A stretch of DNA of 64,000 nucleotides from Flavobacterium turcicum. Lineage in GTDB: Bacteria; Bacteroidota; Bacteroidia; Flavobacteriales; Flavobacteriaceae. The stretch is taken from NCBI RefSeq assembly GCF_011365745.1, contig NZ_JAAOBY010000002.1, positions 1 through 64,000 of the forward strand, read 5' to 3'. Both the position numbers and the translations under genes were made by a program. Shown here one piece after another: positions 25,401 through 32,848 of this stretch (within the stretch, counting starts at the first letter, position 1; each line of letters opens with the position of its first letter). The notes beneath the pieces were generated by a model, which made no database searches, had not been told where the DNA came from, and saw only the letters and a list, made by a program, of their open reading frames with translations.

Positions 25401-26515
25401 AAATCAATTGCGTTTTGAATGAGGTTTTCATATTGATTTTGCATTTCCATTTCATGAGTAACATCTTGGCCAATTCCAATGATGAGGTCATCCGAAAATT
25501 TTTTGTCATTCCACCTAATTATCTTGTAATCTCCATTTTTACACTTGAGTCGGCGTGTAAATACGCGATCTACTTGAAATTTTTTGTGATAATCTTCGCC
25601 ATAAAACTCCGTATCCTCAGTTAATTTCCAATAACCTAAGCCCATTACTTGATCTACAGAATATCCTAAAATAGTTTCAACATTTTCACTACAAAATACG
25701 ATTTCACCTTTAATATTAGTTGCTAAAATTAACGAGTTCCCTTTATTAATAATTTGGTTGTTAAAATTGAGTTTGTTTTTTAAATTTAAAATAGAAAGCT
25801 GTCTTATGTAATTAACCACCACAACTGCTATGCAATAATTAAATAAAATGATGGCAGTGTTTATAGGAATGATTTCAAAAACCATTAATACAAGCAAGAA
25901 AATGAAAACAATTGCTACTAAGATCCAATACCATTTTTGTGGCTTTACTATAGAATACGAGAAGAAAAAAGCAGCAACAAATGCAATCGAAGGAATGATA
26001 TCAGGAGAGTATAAAATGATATTTCGAGCAATGTAAACCAGAGCTATTAAGAATAATACTCGGAAAATTTTCTCTCCATTCTGGTAAATAAAATTATTTT
26101 TTTTGCTCAAAAAATAAAGTACCAAAAAATAAAGTACCAAAAAGAAAATACCTATGAAAGAATTTGTAGCTAACAAGCTGGAATCTCTTATTTCAAAAAT
26201 TTCAAAACTAATTTCTAAAAAAGGAATTATAATTCCAATAAACAAAAAGTAAAGCTGGTATTCCTCACTTTTTGAGTCTTTTACAGAATTTCGTTTGATA
26301 AAATCGGGATAAAGAAGCTGTGTAATTTTTGAAAATTTGAAAATAATCAAAAACAATAAAAGTAAAATAAAAGGATTCAGAATGCGGAATAAATTATTAT
26401 TCATCGCAAGTTTGTCAATGAATGAGACAGGAACAGCACTCGCAAGTACAGATATCTCTTCCATTAAGGAATTGTTTAATTGTAAAGCTGCTATAGTTTT
26501 ACAAGCGTAAGTCAT
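22439..26515 (-). CDS. Membrane hybrid sensor histidine kinase (PAS/GAF/HisKA/HATPase/REC)
   Basis: A 1358-residue hybrid kinase. About eight hydrophobic helices lie between residues 45 and 245. Two PAS domains follow (about 260-375 and 370-490), then two GAF domains (about 520-690 and 695-860) and a third PAS (about 870-980). HisKA has the phosphoacceptor H986 in [10 protein letters not shown]. The HATPase has [14 protein letters not shown] and [10 protein letters not shown]. The C-terminal receiver (about 1236-1358) has the phosphorylatable D1289 in FMDIQMP. It has no output domain, so it likely hands phosphate to a separate phosphotransfer protein or regulator. The core is closely similar to the kinase at 53245-59286. 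An in-frame 15-base tandem repeat lies in one membrane helix (26108-26137). The start is uncertain: Met18 and Met38 are alternatives. Confidence 0.92.
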   Translation of the reverse strand: MTYACKTIAALQLNNSLMEEISVLASAVPVSFIDKLAMNNNLFRILNPFILLLLFLIIFKFSKITQLLYPDFIKRNSVKDSKSEEYQLYFLFIGIIIPFLEISFEIFEIRDSSLLATNSFIGIFFLVLYFLVLYFLSKKNNFIYQNGEKIFRVLFLIALVYIARNIILYSPDIIPSIAFVAAFFFSYSIVKPQKWYWILVAIVFIFLLVLMVFEIIPINTAIILFNYCIAVVVVNYIRQLSILNLKNKLNFNNQIINKGNSLILATNIKGEIVFCSENVETILGYSVDQVMGLGYWKLTEDTEFYGEDYHKKFQVDRVFTRRLKCKNGDYKIIRWNDKKFSDDLIIGIGQDVTHEMEMQNQYENLIQNAIDLIYEVNNRGQFVFVNEFSIKALGYKKEQIIGSYFTDFIRKDFESSMTDYYLNNTTDKSFFPTVEFPMIKSNGDELWVSQKVIIRRNEQGKIIAYSGIARDITKFKEIEFDTKTRQKKLDEYNKTITKLSTTNFSSYSNLELGINQIIETSAKVMKCNRVSYWKYEKDKIICESLFELDRNCFSKGEVLYQENFPLYFEKLTTRKQICASNVVKKKSLKELNAEYFTKHNIKSLLDIPLILNGELFAILCLESTHYKIKWDNEDISFAKTIADIIALNIISQSRFETEGKLAYKSELLSAMALCTENFLNSTNLNDIFEDALIIMGKATKSHRSYYYEHNQETGLISQKHRWFVQNNKLTETNPRLQNIPHSEFEDLLIPLLNNEIYEATISHIENKSLRQKLEGVDVKSLILFPVFIKDKFQGFLGFDDTVTERYWSEDEVTILKTLARNIASSIERITNETAIYESEEKFRSLANNIPGTVYLSNYDENNTKIYINDEVEKLTGYAKSAFLNNELSFIDLIHPEDKIKTINKQKEAIENKKSIRQTYRIIHKENRVVWVEEFGDAIYKNDKIAFLEGIFIDITERVIAETAIQEKELAEAANKAKSEFLANMSHEIRTPLNGIIGFTDLLMKTTLGPTQSKYMKTISQSAHSLLDIINDILDFSKIEAGKLELYVEKCNIIELLHQVIDLILIESNQKKLALQLDIAEDLPKFFLLDSVRLKQILINLLANAVKFTEKGSIKLEVKMLNPLQDGSATIRFAVKDTGIGILDENKKKIFRAFSQEDGSTTRKFGGTGLGLTISNQLLGLMNSKLQLESTSKKGSTFYFDIKLQTCSEIIVSESLFDTDFNTIKDMVVKNKISSKMATILIVEDNKVNMLLLKTILKNLSFPTTIHEAANGSQAVEQFEKWKPDFVFMDIQMPIMNGYEATEQIRKLESGKQVPIIAITAGTEKQERDNCLKAGMNDYIPKPIIKGIVEETFFKWQQA
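26108..26143. repeat. 15-base tandem repeat inside the hybrid kinase gene
   Basis: The unit CAAAAAATAAAGTAC occurs twice perfectly (26108-26122, 26123-26137), followed by a six-base partial copy. It encodes repeated VLYFL within a predicted membrane helix. Confidence 0.9.
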
Positions 26516-26581
26516 GATTTGTTTTGGCTTTAATTCAATAAAATTTGAAAAGTACTTCTAATTTGATTGAAAATTAAGTAA

Positions 26582-26636
26582 TTTTTTAATAAGAACCAAA
26601 ACAAGTAATCGGTCTGTTTTGGTTCTTATTAAAAAA
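26582..26636. repeat. 22-bp perfect inverted repeat between two minus-strand genes
   Basis: Arms TTTTTTAATAAGAACCAAAACA (26582-26603) and its exact complement (26615-26636) surround an 11-base loop. It lies 8 bases after the membrane protein gene at 26644. The T run is on the 5' side and the A run on the 3' side, so neither strand gives the usual hairpin-then-U layout. Confidence 0.75.
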
Positions 26637-26643
26637 AAAAATT

Positions 26644-27438
26644 CTAGCCATTATACTCCAAATCTTCAGGAGTTTCAATACCAATTATTTCTTTATAAAC
26701 AACATAGTATAATGAAAAGACAAAAGGAATAGTAAATACTAATCCAATGCAACAACCTAAAAATCCAATCCAAGATGCAATCGAGCTTACGACTATCAAG
26801 CCTAAAAGAGTCAATGGCTGTTTAGAGGCCACAAGGATACTTGCTTTGATAGATTCAACTGCTTTTAAGTTTCCAAAAATGATAAAAGGTACAGTTAAAA
26901 AGGTAAACAGCGAAAGTATACTTGATATCACATAACCTAAAAATGGAATTTGAAAAAAAGCAATAGTATTTTGTATTGATGAACTAACGATAGCCAAGAG
27001 TACTGAAGCTATTAAGAGTTCAACAAAATAGGGCGCTTTATAATATTGAAACATGGTTGCAATACCAAATTCTTCATCTTTGTCAGCGCTTTGTGCCATT
27101 TTTGTTAAACCAGCTGGAAAAGGACATGTAATAGCAGCAATAAATACTGTTGCTACAGAAACATATAGTAAAATTTCCAGAGGTAAAGTTTCTAATTGTA
27201 AATTTTCTGGTTTTAAAATGGCTTTTAATTCAGGAAATCCAATAAAAGCAATGGCTATTCCGAAAAGAACTAAACTAAAAAGAGTAAAAAATACAAAAAT
27301 CATTAAACCTCCATACCAGGCAATTTTTTTATAGTTTTCGATGGTGTTGTTGAATACGGTTCCAAAATCAAGTTCGTATCCTTGTTCTTTGATTTCGGCT
27401 AGACGTTTTTTTGTGTACGTGCTGGAGGTTGTTTGCAT
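26644..27438 (-). CDS. Multi-pass membrane protein of unknown function
   Basis: A 264-residue protein with a hydrophilic N-terminus (about 1-38) and about six hydrophobic segments: near 40-65, 85-110, 130-155, 160-190, 190-205 and 212-245. The repeated helix pairs are separated by a cytoplasmic-looking loop (KMAQSADKDEEFG). The C-terminus is acidic. I recognise similar unnamed proteins in Flavobacteriaceae, but no catalytic motif is visible. It resembles integral proteins of the glycerophosphoryl-diesterase-membrane-domain or DUF975 type in overall shape only. It is followed by an unusual inverted repeat and appears to stand alone. Confidence 0.7.
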   Translation of the reverse strand: MQTTSSTYTKKRLAEIKEQGYELDFGTVFNNTIENYKKIAWYGGLMIFVFFTLFSLVLFGIAIAFIGFPELKAILKPENLQLETLPLEILLYVSVATVFIAAITCPFPAGLTKMAQSADKDEEFGIATMFQYYKAPYFVELLIASVLLAIVSSSIQNTIAFFQIPFLGYVISSILSLFTFLTVPFIIFGNLKAVESIKASILVASKQPLTLLGLIVVSSIASWIGFLGCCIGLVFTIPFVFSLYYVVYKEIIGIETPEDLEYNG

Positions 27439-27584
27439 CGGTTTGGTTTTAGATTATTATGTTTTAATAGTCGCATTTTTTGTAAAAAGTTTCATTTTTT
27501 GTTTTAAATAATTTTATGAATCTACTACTTCTTCAAATATTATTTATCATAAAAAGATTGTGCGGCTCCGAATATTTTATGCAA

Positions 27585-28913
27585 CTACATCCATTTTAGA
27601 AGTTTACGAATGGTTTTTAATTTTTCTTTATAAGGTGCGTAGCGCAGCGGTAGATCAAGCCAAGTTCCTCTTTTTACTATCGATTTTTGATGGGAGAAAA
27701 TATCAAAACTAAGTTTTCCGTGATAAGCGCCCATCCCGGAATGTCCTACACCACCAAACGGAAGTATCTCGTTTACCAAATGCACCACTGTGTCATTGAT
27801 GCAACCACCTCCAAAAGAATGATTTTGCAAAACATAATCAACATATTTTTTGTTTTCAGAAAACAGATAAAGTGCAAGCGGTTTTTCGTAACTGTTGATA
27901 ATTTGATCTACTTCAGAAATATTAGTGTAGGAGATGATAGGAAGTATTGGACCAAAAATTTCTTCTGTCATTAGTAAACTATCTTTTGCGGGTTCGTCAA
28001 CTAAGGTTGGAGCTACGTAAAAACTATTTTTGTCCGATTGGCCTCCAAAAAGTATCGATTGGTTTTCGAGAAGTTGTAATTGTCGTTCCCAATTTTTTTG
28101 GTTGATAATGCGAGCGTAATCTGGAGACTCTTGTGGATTTTCGCCCAATGCCGCGGTAATTTCAAAACGTAGCGCCTCAATTAATTGCTGTTTAACAGAT
28201 TCATGTACCAAAACATAATCAGGTGCTACGCAGGTTTGTCCAGCATTTACAATTTTTCCCCAAATAATTCGTCGTGCGCTAATTTTAATATTGGCGGTTT
28301 CATCAACAATGCACGGACTTTTACCTCCCAACTCTAGTGTAACTGGTGTAAGATGTTTTGCGGCCGCCTTGGCTACAATTTTTCCTACTGCCACGCTACC
28401 CGTAAAAAAGATGTAATCCCATCGTTTTTCTAGTAAATCTGCCGCTACTTTGGCATCACCAGTAACCACGACCACATGTTGTACCGTAAAAGTTAAACGT
28501 ACAATTTTAGCAATTATAGCGGCGGTTTTAGGTGTAAGTTCTGAGGGTTTTAGTGTAACAGCATTTCCCGCGGCTACAGCTGCAACAAGCGGACAAAAAG
28601 CAAGTTGAAAAGGATAGTTCCAAGGAGACAAAATTAAAACATGTCCGTACGGTTCGCTGTAGATGTAGTCAGATGAAGGAAAGTTGAGTAAGGAAGCGCG
28701 AACTTTTTTAGGTTTGGTATAAGAGTCAAAATTTTTGATAGTTGCTTTAAGGTCACTGATAACATAATTGGTTTCGGTTAAAACAGCTTCAAAATCAGGT
28801 TTTTTAAAATCATCATATAGGGCTTTTATAATTTCGTCTTCGTGTTGCGTAATTACGTCAAGCAATTTTTTTAACGATTCTTTTCGGTACCCTAGATCGG
28901 TTGTATATTTCAT
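27585..28913 (-). CDS. Aldehyde dehydrogenase, ALDH3-like
   Basis: A 442-residue NAD(P)-dependent dehydrogenase that oxidises aldehydes to acids. The catalytic cysteine is C228 in VNAGQTCVAPDY, and the general-base glutamate is E194 in TLELGGKSP. The cofactor-binding segments SPWNYPF, KPSELTPKTA and FFTGSVAVGK are present. The C-terminal motif FGGVGHSGMGAYHGKLSFDIFSH is diagnostic of the ALDH3 (fatty or aromatic aldehyde) branch. The length is typical of this short branch. Substrates are probably medium- or long-chain or aromatic aldehydes (family knowledge). There are no operon partners, with 146 bases to the upstream and 139 bases to the downstream gene. Confidence 0.93.
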   Translation of the reverse strand: MKYTTDLGYRKESLKKLLDVITQHEDEIIKALYDDFKKPDFEAVLTETNYVISDLKATIKNFDSYTKPKKVRASLLNFPSSDYIYSEPYGHVLILSPWNYPFQLAFCPLVAAVAAGNAVTLKPSELTPKTAAIIAKIVRLTFTVQHVVVVTGDAKVAADLLEKRWDYIFFTGSVAVGKIVAKAAAKHLTPVTLELGGKSPCIVDETANIKISARRIIWGKIVNAGQTCVAPDYVLVHESVKQQLIEALRFEITAALGENPQESPDYARIINQKNWERQLQLLENQSILFGGQSDKNSFYVAPTLVDEPAKDSLLMTEEIFGPILPIISYTNISEVDQIINSYEKPLALYLFSENKKYVDYVLQNHSFGGGCINDTVVHLVNEILPFGGVGHSGMGAYHGKLSFDIFSHQKSIVKRGTWLDLPLRYAPYKEKLKTIRKLLKWM

Positions 28914-28971
28914 CAGATGTTTTTATTTTAAAAGTACAATTTAATTAGTTTAAAGCCAATTTTGATTTTAA

Positions 28972-28998
28972 TAAAAAAGCGAGCTGTTATAGCTCGCC
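28972..28998 (-). terminator. Terminator of the panB-rluA operon
   Basis: On the minus strand: GCGAGCT-ATAAC-AGCTCGC followed by U6, 55 bases after the rluA-family gene. Confidence 0.85.
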
Positions 28999-29052
28999 GT
29001 ATTTGGTTTTCTTTTCTCTAAAATTAAGAGGAATAGATTTTTTGAATGTTGT

Positions 29053-29742
29053 TTAAATGGCATTCCAAATTACATCATCGGGTGTTGGAGCAATAATTTC
29101 TAGTTTTTCTTTTGTAACCGGATGGTCAAAAACTAATTTTCTTGCATGCAGGTGAATACCTCCATCGGGATTACTTCGGTCAAAACCATATTTTAAATCA
29201 CCTTTGATAGGAGAACCAATTGCAGATAATTGGGCGCGAATTTGATGGTGTCTCCCGGTGTGCAAATTAATTTCAAGGGCACAATAATTATTAAGTTCTT
29301 TTATGATTGTATAATCTAAACTGGCCAATTTACTTTCGGGTACTTCTTTTAAATGTGCTTTAGAAGTATTGTTTTTTTCGGTTCTTTTCAAGTAGTGCAC
29401 CAATTTGTCATGGCTTTTTTGCGGTTTGTTTTTAACCACACACCAATAGGTTTTTTGAGTTTCACGATTGCTAAACAATTCGTTCATTCTGCTCAATGCC
29501 TTACTGGTTTTTGCAAAAACTACAATCCCTGTAGTTGGGCGGTCCAAACGATGAACAACTCCTAGAAACACAGCACCTGGCTTATTGTACTTTTCTTTGA
29601 TATATTCTTTTACAACCTCCGGTAAGGGTTTGTCTCCGGTTTTGTCACCTTGAACAAGGTCTCCTACGCGTTTGTTAACAACAATAAGATGGTTGTCTTC
29701 GTGCAGAATTTGAAGGTTGTTTTTATTTGATATTATTTTCAT
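29053..29742 (-). CDS. RluA-family RNA pseudouridine synthase
   Basis: A 229-residue single-domain enzyme that converts uridine to pseudouridine in rRNA or tRNA. The catalytic aspartate is D67 in VVHRLDRPTTG, and the later motif GRHHQIRAQLSAIGSPIKGD is intact. There is no S4 domain, so it belongs to the short RluA/RluC-like class, and its target base cannot be stated. It starts 27 bases after panB, and a terminator follows, so the two form an operon. Confidence 0.93.
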   Translation of the reverse strand: MKIISNKNNLQILHEDNHLIVVNKRVGDLVQGDKTGDKPLPEVVKEYIKEKYNKPGAVFLGVVHRLDRPTTGIVVFAKTSKALSRMNELFSNRETQKTYWCVVKNKPQKSHDKLVHYLKRTEKNNTSKAHLKEVPESKLASLDYTIIKELNNYCALEINLHTGRHHQIRAQLSAIGSPIKGDLKYGFDRSNPDGGIHLHARKLVFDHPVTKEKLEIIAPTPDDVIWNAI

Positions 29743-29769
29743 TCGGATTTCCCAGTAGGGGATTAGGGC

Positions 29770-30588
29770 TTAATATTGTTCGCTCGCATTTGGAAAATCA
29801 GATGATTTTACATCGGCCACATATTCTCCAATGGCTTGTGTCATTCCTTCGTAAAGGTTCATGTAGCGACGTAAAAAACGAGGACTGAATTCATTATTCA
29901 TACCCAACATGTCGTGAATAACCAATACTTGACCGTCTACACCACCACCAGCACCAATACCGATTACAGGAATCGATATACTTTGCGCCACTTTTTCAGC
30001 TAGGTGAGCTGGGATTTTTTCTAAAACCAAAGCAAAACATCCTAGACGCTCTAATAATTTGGCGTCTTCGATTAATTTATCTGCTTCTTCTTCTTCTTTT
30101 GCACGAACTGTATACGTACCAAATTTATAGATAGATTGCGGTGTAAGACCTAAATGTCCCATCACCGGAATTCCAGCATGTAGTATTTTTTTAATCGAAT
30201 CTTTAATTTCGTGGCCGCCTTCTAATTTAACTGCATGGCCGCCACTTTCTTTCATGATTCGGATAGCAGAGCGTAATGCTTCTTTTGGGTCTGATTGGTA
30301 ACTTCCAAAAGGCAAATCAACCACAACTAAGGCTCTTTCAATAGCTCTCACTACTGATGAGGCGTGGTAAATCATTTGATCTAACGTAATTGGTAAAGTC
30401 GTTTCGTGACCTGCCATAACATTTGATGCTGAATCTCCTACCAAAATAACGTCAATACCAGCAGTATCAACAATTTTAGCCATGGTGTAATCATAAGCGG
30501 TAAGCATCGAGATTTTTTCGCCATTGGCTTTCATCTCGATCAATGATTTTGTTGTGATGCGTTTGTAATCTTTTTTTGCTACAGACAT
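29770..30588 (-). CDS. panB: 3-methyl-2-oxobutanoate hydroxymethyltransferase (ketopantoate hydroxymethyltransferase)
   Basis: A 272-residue TIM-barrel enzyme that transfers a hydroxymethyl group from methylene-tetrahydrofolate to 2-oxoisovalerate in the first step of pantothenate and coenzyme A synthesis. Signature segments are [51 protein letters not shown] and [18 protein letters not shown]. Metal-binding aspartates (GDSAS, VDLPFGS) and the catalytic glutamate ([13 protein letters not shown]) are present. It is the first gene of panB-rluA. panC and panD are not in this window. Confidence 0.96.
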   Translation of the reverse strand: MSVAKKDYKRITTKSLIEMKANGEKISMLTAYDYTMAKIVDTAGIDVILVGDSASNVMAGHETTLPITLDQMIYHASSVVRAIERALVVVDLPFGSYQSDPKEALRSAIRIMKESGGHAVKLEGGHEIKDSIKKILHAGIPVMGHLGLTPQSIYKFGTYTVRAKEEEEADKLIEDAKLLERLGCFALVLEKIPAHLAEKVAQSISIPVIGIGAGGGVDGQVLVIHDMLGMNNEFSPRFLRRYMNLYEGMTQAIGEYVADVKSSDFPNASEQY

Positions 30589-30608
30589 AATTCTTTTATT
30601 TGAGGCGG

Positions 30609-30641
30609 TAAAGGTACTAAAATGAATATTTTTTAATCAAA
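30609..30641 (-). promoter_or_regulatory. Candidate panB promoter
   Basis: On the minus strand, TTTG (30638-30641), 21 bases, then TACCTTTA (30609-30616), close to TAnnTTTG. It lies 20 bases upstream of the start codon and back to back with the promoter of the divergent small gene. Confidence 0.4.
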
Positions 30642-30651
30642 AATGTAACAC

Positions 30652-30659
30652 TAAGTTTG
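30652..30659 (+). promoter_or_regulatory. Candidate -7 element of the SnoaL-like gene
   Basis: TAAGTTTG is an exact match to TAnnTTTG, 29 bases before the preferred ATG at 30689. The -33 element is weak. Confidence 0.4.
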
Positions 30660-30688
30660 TAAAAGTACTAATTATAAAAATGGAATAT

Positions 30689-31132
30689 ATGAAGCGTATA
30701 GTTACCGTAATGATTTTGTGCTTTTTTGTGGGAAGTTTGCAAGCACAGAAACAAGAAAAAGAAAAAATAAAAACTACAATAATTCAGTTTTTTGAGGCTT
30801 TTCATACCAAAGATACGGCGCAACTCAAAACCTTTTGTCACCCTAAAATGCTAATGCAATCCATAGCAGAAAAGCCAACAACTGCAACGGTAACTGGTGA
30901 TGGAGTGGCGAGTTTTATGAAATCGATTGCTTCAATTCCAGCGGGAATGGCCTTCAAGGAAGAGTTAAAAGGCTTTAATGTTCAAGTAAATGGCGCTATG
31001 GCCCATGCTTGGACGCCTTATGTTTTTTCAGTGAATGGCAAAGTGAGTCATACTGGTATTAACGCTTTCACTTTCGTGAAAAATGCTGATACTTGGCAAA
31101 TTGTGCACCTGATTGATACCCGCAAAAAATAG
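30689..31132 (+). CDS. Exported SnoaL-like / DUF4440 (NTF2-fold) protein
   Basis: A 147-residue protein from the preferred ATG, which opens a clean signal peptide MKRIVTV...SLQAQ. An ATG nine bases upstream (30680) would add MEY before it and is less typical of a signal peptide. The mature part has the NTF2-like pattern. An initial helix (TTIIQFFEAFHTKDTAQLKTF) and a strand pair (HPKMLMQSI) are followed by a terminal beta sheet ending in NADTWQIVHLIDTRK. Such proteins can bind small hydrophobic ligands, but no catalytic residue can be assigned and the role is unknown. It stands alone, divergent from panB. Confidence 0.8.
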   Translation: MKRIVTVMILCFFVGSLQAQKQEKEKIKTTIIQFFEAFHTKDTAQLKTFCHPKMLMQSIAEKPTTATVTGDGVASFMKSIASIPAGMAFKEELKGFNVQVNGAMAHAWTPYVFSVNGKVSHTGINAFTFVKNADTWQIVHLIDTRKK

Positions 31133-31185
31133 AGTTTATCGAATTATTTTAGTCGAAGGTTCAACAAAACGAGACGATTATTATT

Positions 31186-32613
31186 CTAACAATCGGCCAT
31201 ATTCACTGCAATGGCAAGACCGCCTTCAGATGTTTCCTTGTATTTGTTGTTCATGTCTTTAGCTGTTTGCCACATGGTATCGACCACTTTGTCTAACGGT
31301 ACTTTTGCATTTTTAGGATCGGTTTGCAAGGCAAGTTCAGCGGCATTGATCGCTTTTATGGCGCCCATAGTATTGCGCTCAATACACGGAATTTGAACCA
31401 ATCCGGCAATTGGGTCGCAAGTAAGTCCCAAGTGATGTTCCATCGCTATTTCAGCAGCCATTAGAACTTGTTCTGGAGTTCCGCCCATTACCTCGCACAA
31501 AGCGGCTGCGGCCATCGCTGATGATACACCAATTTCTGCTTGACAGCCTCCCATTGCTGCTGATATTGTAGACCCTTTTTTGAAAATACTTCCAATTTCG
31601 CCGGCAACCATCAAAAATTTCTTGATTTCTTTGTTACCTGCTTGATGATTTTCAATTACCAAATAGTACATCAATACGGCTGGAATTACTCCTGCGCTAC
31701 CATTAGTAGGAGCCGTAACTACACGTCCGAGTGCAGCGTTTACCTCATTGACTGCAAGGGCAAAAGTAGAAACCCATTGCAAAATTTGTCTGAATTTAAC
31801 TTCGGTTTTTCTGATTTCTTCCAACCAAGATTGTGGCGAATTATAGTTAGACAAACCAATTAAATTTTGGTGCATGTCGAAAGCACGACGACGTACATTG
31901 AGTCCTCCTGGTAATATACCTTCTGAATGGCAACCAATATACATACACTCTAACATGGTATGCCAAATGCGCAGTAACTCGTGATCAATGGTGTCTTCGC
32001 TTCGCATTGATTTTTCATTCTCAAAAACAATCTCCGAGATCGATTTGTTTTTCTGACGGCAAATGGCTAGTAATTCGGTTGCTTTGTCAATAGGATAGGG
32101 GAAGGCGCATTTTATCTTTACTTTTTCCTTGGCATTTACACGTTCTTCTTTTACTACAAATCCGCCACCAATAGAGTAAAAGGTGGAAGCATACTCTTTT
32201 TCATCGCTCAAATAGGCCGTAAAAGTGAGTGCATTGGCATGAAAAGGTAAAAAGTTTTTATTGAAAACAATGTCCTGTAAAAAGTAAAATGGAATATTTT
32301 TTTCGTCACCCAACAATATTGTATTCGTGTTTTCGATGTTTTGAATGATGCTGTTAATGTTGGCAATCGGAATGTACTCTGGATCTTGTCCGCTTAACCC
32401 AAGCATCACGGCAAGATCAGTTGCGTGTCCTTTTCCAGTTAGTGAAAGGGAACCGTATAAATCGATTTTGATGCGAGTTACTTCTGTAAAAATAGTTGCT
32501 TCACGAAGTTCTGTCAAAAAACGCTCTGCCGCTCTCCACGGGCCTAAAGTGTGGGAACTCGATGGGCCAACGCCAATTTTTAACATGTCAAAAACAGAGA
32601 TACATTCTTCCAT
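31186..32613 (-). CDS. sdaA: L-serine ammonia-lyase (iron-sulfur serine dehydratase), single-chain type
   Basis: A 475-residue enzyme that deaminates L-serine to pyruvate. The N-terminal beta domain opens with [20 protein letters not shown]. The catalytic alpha domain follows with [31 protein letters not shown] and the cysteines in [17 protein letters not shown], which would ligate a 4Fe-4S cluster. I start it at the ATG at 32613 (MEECISVFD). A longer frame to 32658 would add 15 residues unlike the family, and a TATATTTG promoter element overlaps that extension. It is monocistronic, convergent with the SnoaL-like gene. Confidence 0.93.
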   Translation of the reverse strand: MEECISVFDMLKIGVGPSSSHTLGPWRAAERFLTELREATIFTEVTRIKIDLYGSLSLTGKGHATDLAVMLGLSGQDPEYIPIANINSIIQNIENTNTILLGDEKNIPFYFLQDIVFNKNFLPFHANALTFTAYLSDEKEYASTFYSIGGGFVVKEERVNAKEKVKIKCAFPYPIDKATELLAICRQKNKSISEIVFENEKSMRSEDTIDHELLRIWHTMLECMYIGCHSEGILPGGLNVRRRAFDMHQNLIGLSNYNSPQSWLEEIRKTEVKFRQILQWVSTFALAVNEVNAALGRVVTAPTNGSAGVIPAVLMYYLVIENHQAGNKEIKKFLMVAGEIGSIFKKGSTISAAMGGCQAEIGVSSAMAAAALCEVMGGTPEQVLMAAEIAMEHHLGLTCDPIAGLVQIPCIERNTMGAIKAINAAELALQTDPKNAKVPLDKVVDTMWQTAKDMNNKYKETSEGGLAIAVNMADC

Positions 32614-32636
32614 TTGTAGTGTGATTTTGTTGCTTG

Positions 32637-32644
32637 CAAATATA
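32637..32644 (-). promoter_or_regulatory. Candidate -7 element of sdaA
   Basis: TATATTTG on the minus strand is an exact TAnnTTTG match, 23 bases upstream of the ATG at 32613. It argues against the longer upstream start. No clear -33 element is seen. Confidence 0.4.
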
Positions 32645-32794
32645 ATAGAATGTGGCAATGATGCTAGTTAAAAATTAAATATTATTGTTTTTTTAATAAT
32701 GATTGTAGCTGTATTATCAGTATTTGATAAAAAATAGTTGATTTTGATGGATGTATAATGAGTCATTCAAAACTACTTTTTCGGTTCAAAATAG

Positions 32795-32826
32795 TTTGTG
32801 GATAATACACTAAATGGCTATTTTTG
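32795..32826 (+). promoter_or_regulatory. Promoter of the M14 peptidase gene
   Basis: TTTG (32795-32798), 20 bases, TATTTTTG (32819-32826): a complete Bacteroidota-type promoter 22 bases before the ATG. Confidence 0.6.
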
Positions 32827-32848
32827 AGGCATAACTAATTGAAACAAT

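Noticed and set aside
26582..26636. Strong inverted repeat as an ordinary Rho-independent terminator
   Set aside because: Neither strand has a U run after the stem. Kept as a repeat and a finding instead.
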